Of a DNA stretch of 24,814 nt, positions 22,458-24,814 are shown one piece after another. Source of the DNA: JBFMCT01 sp046565765 (lineage in GTDB: Bacteria > Actinomycetota > Acidimicrobiia > Acidimicrobiales > AC-14). The DNA lies in NCBI GenBank assembly GCA_046565765.1, contig JBKHXX010000065.1, positions 1-24,814 of the forward strand, given 5' to 3'. The translations under genes and the position numbers were made by a program. Under the pieces are notes generated by a model. That model was not told the origin of the DNA. It ran no database searches and worked only from the letters and a program-made list of their open reading frames with translations. Within the stretch, counting starts at the first letter, position 1, and the number at the start of each line of letters is the position of its first letter.

Positions 22458-24335
22458 TCAGCCCCGCCTGAACGACCAGCTCCCTCGCAGGTCGTCGTCG
22501 AGACTGACGCTCGACGGAGGCGGCTCGGCGCTCCACCGCCAGCCCTGGGGCAGGTCCACGCGGAGGTTGAGCACGTCGCCGGTGTGGTCGGGCACGCCCA
22601 TGAACCAAAGGTCGTAGACCCTCGTGCCGTCGGGTCCCTCCCGGACCAGGTCGTCGACCTCCCACACCACTCGCCACCTGGTCTGGCTCAGCGGCGCGGC
22701 GTTGATGAACCAGCCCGCCGCCGGATGACCGGCCACGGCCGGCTCTTCCGAGACGGGCGGGTCCGACTCGGCTGCGAGCACGGCCCCGGTGGGCCCGTAG
22801 GCGGTGAGGAAGGTCAACTGGCCGGGGTTCAGGAAGTCGCCGGGCGGCCGGTTGTTGCGCATGACCATCGTCGTGGTGATGCGGGCCGACCCGTCCTCCC
22901 GCAGCTGCACGTGGTGGTCGTACTGCCGGGTGACGGCCCGGCCGACCTTCGACGCGTAGGAGAACTCCCCGCCGTAGAAGAAGTCACCCCGGGTGGTCGG
23001 GAGGGTGCCGTCCCATCGCCGCTCGGCGAGGACCCTGGCGACGGCATCGTCGCCGGTCCAGGCCATCGCCTCCCGGGCGTTGAACCCGTCGCCCACCGCG
23101 CCGGCCAGGGCCAGCCACTGGCTCGACGGCGTCTCGAGCAGCTCGCCCAGCACCACCTGGGCCAGGGAGCCGATGAAGCCCTTGCGGGCGTTGTCGGCCG
23201 AAGGGTCCTCTTCCAACCGAGCGGTGTAGAACGTGAAGCGCTCGATGAGGTTCCCTGCGTCGACGGTCTCCCCGTAGTCCTCGACCCGCACGGGCCCGGT
23301 GACGGCCAGGATCCGGGCCAGGAACCCGGGCATGAACGAGACCACGCCATCGACCTGCTCCTCACCGGAGCCGTTCCAGAGGCGCATGGCCGACCGGGCC
23401 GCATCGACGAAGTCGGCGGTGTTGTTGACGTTTCCCAGGGACTTGGGGACGGGCGTAGCGAAGTGGCGGAACGGGGAGCCGGCCTCGGCGACAGGGATCA
23501 CCGCGTCGGGGTGCTTGATGCGGAAGGTGGCGATGGGCGCGAACTCGTCGAAGCTGAGCGACGAACCTGACGCGGTCATGACGCCGTAGGTGCCGAAGAA
23601 CCCGCCGGTGGGCCGGATCTCGTCGGGGTTCTGGCTCAGGAAGAGGTACCGGCGGGGCCCCTCACCTCCGGCGAAGCGGATCAGGGCGTCCAGCCCCTCG
23701 GCGGTGGAGCGCACCTGGCGTGCGTAACGGGGGAGGCGTTCGAGCAGGTCGTCGCGGGCGTCTGCGACCGGGCCGATCAACCAGCGCCCCTCGAGGTCGT
23801 CCACCATGCCGAGGGCGGCCTGCACGCTGGTCGACCCGACGGCCAGCGAGCCGTTGATCTTGCGCATGCTCTCGAGGGCGCTGGCCACCGGGGTGTCCCC
23901 CTGGGTGGACGCCAGCGTCTCCTGGGTGGCGTCGGCCAGGCGCAGGCCGGCGTCGGTGAGCGTGAGCCCCGCCCGCTGGAACGTCTCCACCGCGATGACC
24001 TGCGAGCGGACCACGGGGACCACCTTGGCGACGGCGAGGAGCGGCCTCCCCCGGTCCAGCTCCCGGTCCATCAGGTCCAGGGACGCCCTCGCCTGGGCCA
24101 GCTCTGTCCGGGCCGGATCGAGGTTGCGAGCCGACAGCTGCTGCTCGGCCCGCAAGAGGGCGGCCTTGGCGGCGACCGCATGGCGCCCGGCCCGGACGGC
24201 GAGCAAGGCGGCGAACGTGCCGACAACCGCGACGAGCAGCACCGCGCCCACGACCCACCGGCGGCGGGAACGGCGGCGGCGTCTCACGTGTCTCCGGCCG
24301 TCCGGTCGCGGACGGCCGTGCGGGGAGTCAGCCAA
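22458..24335 (-). CDS. DUF4012 domain-containing membrane protein
   Basis: Up to 625 residues. A highly basic cytoplasmic N-terminus (HVRRRRRSRRR) precedes one membrane helix (WVVGAVLLVAVVGTFAALLAV). A helical region (about 50-200) is followed by the DUF4012 core: RRYLFLSQNPDEIRPTGGFFGTYGV, then NVNNTADFVDAARSAMRLW and VDGVVSFMPGFLARILAVTGPV. The rest is extracytoplasmic, ending in a beta-rich region. DUF4012 proteins are common near actinobacterial and Patescibacteria surface-polysaccharide genes, but their function is not established. The start is uncertain: TTG 24335 gives the full frame, while GTG 24287 has GGAG 4 nt upstream and keeps the helix. Confidence 0.88.
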   Translation of the reverse strand: MADSPHGRPRPDGRRHVRRRRRSRRRWVVGAVLLVAVVGTFAALLAVRAGRHAVAAKAALLRAEQQLSARNLDPARTELAQARASLDLMDRELDRGRPLLAVAKVVPVVRSQVIAVETFQRAGLTLTDAGLRLADATQETLASTQGDTPVASALESMRKINGSLAVGSTSVQAALGMVDDLEGRWLIGPVADARDDLLERLPRYARQVRSTAEGLDALIRFAGGEGPRRYLFLSQNPDEIRPTGGFFGTYGVMTASGSSLSFDEFAPIATFRIKHPDAVIPVAEAGSPFRHFATPVPKSLGNVNNTADFVDAARSAMRLWNGSGEEQVDGVVSFMPGFLARILAVTGPVRVEDYGETVDAGNLIERFTFYTARLEEDPSADNARKGFIGSLAQVVLGELLETPSSQWLALAGAVGDGFNAREAMAWTGDDAVARVLAERRWDGTLPTTRGDFFYGGEFSYASKVGRAVTRQYDHHVQLREDGSARITTTMVMRNNRPPGDFLNPGQLTFLTAYGPTGAVLAAESDPPVSEEPAVAGHPAAGWFINAAPLSQTRWRVVWEVDDLVREGPDGTRVYDLWFMGVPDHTGDVLNLRVDLPQGWRWSAEPPPSSVSLDDDLRGSWSFRRG

Positions 24336-24522
24336 CCCGGGTGAGGGTTCGCCGGGAGCGGTTCAAAGGCTGCGCGAAACTGCGCCTGGCCGATGAAGGG
24401 TTGGGTGCGGCGGCCCGAGGGTAGGGCGTGGTTTGAACCGGGCGGCACACCCACTAAAGTCTGGCTTGCCGCGCGGGTTGGCGTTATAGTCCTCCAGAGG
24501 CGGCCGTCGATTGGAGATCACT
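24336..24522 (+). promoter_or_regulatory. Intergenic region with candidate promoters and an inverted repeat
   Basis: This 187-bp gap is bounded by divergent genes. TTGAAC (24433-24438), 16 nt, TAAAGT (24455-24460) is one rightward promoter candidate; TATAGT (24485-24490), 33 nt before the start codon, is a second -10 without a good -35. CGGTTCAAA (24359-24367) and TTTGAACCG (24432-24440) are inverted repeats 64 bp apart, the right arm overlapping the -35. Confidence 0.45.
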
Positions 24523-24814
24523 GTGGAGAACCTTATCCAGGAAGCGGGACCTGTCGAGGTGCGGTCCACCCGGCGCTCATGGCGGGCAGTCTCCGTTTTC
24601 GCGGCCGTTGCACTCGTCTTCGGCGGGGTCGTCCTGGCCCGGGCCTCGTCCGACCCCGCGACCTACGACAAGTCCGAGGTCGTCACCAACATCGATGACG
24701 GCACGGCAGTCGTCGATGGCCTCGGCGCCACCCTGGGCCGCACGATGGGCTTCGGCCAGCAGGCGCAGATCGACGTCGCCGCGCTGATCCGAGCGATCGT
24801 GTGCCCGATCCTCG
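24523..24814 (+). CDS. Unrecognised exported protein (partial, 3' end outside window)
   Basis: The first 97 residues of a protein that runs past the window. A basic stretch (RSTRRSWRA) precedes a hydrophobic segment (VSVFAAVALVFGGVVLARA) that is a signal anchor or signal peptide. The exported part reads DPATYDKSEVVTNIDDGTAV and GRTMGFGQQAQIDVAALI, with a Cys near the visible end. GTG 24523 has GGAG 6 nt upstream, a well-spaced ribosome-binding site. No family is recognised from this fragment; the upstream gap holds plausible promoters. Confidence 0.75.
   Translation, partial: MENLIQEAGPVEVRSTRRSWRAVSVFAAVALVFGGVVLARASSDPATYDKSEVVTNIDDGTAVVDGLGATLGRTMGFGQQAQIDVAALIRAIVCPIL

Noticed and set aside
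24355..24445. GGTTCAAA segments as tRNA T-arms
   Set aside because: The flanking bases do not form a T-stem and no acceptor, D or anticodon arms can be folded around them.

Overview
The window is very GC-rich, densely packed DNA with frequent GTG/TTG starts, 4-nt gene overlaps and TANNNT-type -10 boxes close to start codons. This fits a high-GC actinobacterium. The domain mix (neocarzinostatin-like fold, 'AIYRP' FG-GAP/VCBS repeats, DUF4012, CGPNPC-repeat surface protein) suggests Acidimicrobiia or a relative, but the lineage is inference. No rRNA, tRNA, CRISPR array, transposase or phage gene was found.

Region 1 (1-4481, minus strand) is the front half of an F1Fo ATP synthase operon in the order atpZ-like, atpI-like, atpB, atpE, atpF, atpH, atpA. 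atpA runs off the left edge. A plausible TTGCCA-18-TAGATT promoter precedes it. A 194-bp hairpin-rich gap separates atpH from atpA.

Region 2 (4482-8106, minus) is a tightly overlapping run: low-molecular-weight protein-tyrosine phosphatase, rpiB, glyA and a WecA/TagO-type polyprenyl-phosphate sugar-1-phosphate transferase. A ptp/rpiB-glyA-wecA-atp order is also known from other Actinobacteria such as Streptomyces.

Region 3 (8116-14667, minus) is a polysaccharide assembly cluster. Reading in the direction of transcription it holds a methyltransferase, a polyprenyl glycosylphosphotransferase, two GT4 glycosyltransferases, a Wzy-like polymerase and a Wzc-like tyrosine autokinase that runs straight into the phosphatase.

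Region 4 (14732-18606, plus) is divergent from region 3: FkbM methyltransferase, Wzx/MATE-like flippase and a second Wzc-like BY-kinase. Together regions 2-4 supply most parts of a Wzx/Wzy-dependent capsule or exopolysaccharide system: two lipid-linked initiators, glycosyltransferases, flippase, polymerase, two chain-length kinases and a phosphatase.

Region 5 (18603-24814) encodes the cell surface and precursor supply: a secreted neocarzinostatin-like/FG-GAP-repeat protein, a Cys-Pro repeat surface protein, a nucleotide-sugar 6-dehydrogenase, a lipoprotein, a DUF4012 membrane protein, and the start of an unrecognised exported protein.

The observations most worth checking are these. (a) The phosphatase has no ATG/GTG/TTG that keeps its catalytic P-loop; an in-frame TAG (the kinase stop) lies 9 nt upstream and a leaderless-type -10 lies exactly 6 nt before an ATC codon. 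(b) Several genes share this TANNNT-N6-start layout. (c) The kinase upstream of the phosphatase has an in-frame hexanucleotide repeat encoding its Tyr-rich tail and a D-to-G change in Walker A'. (d) The flippase appears to start at CTG.
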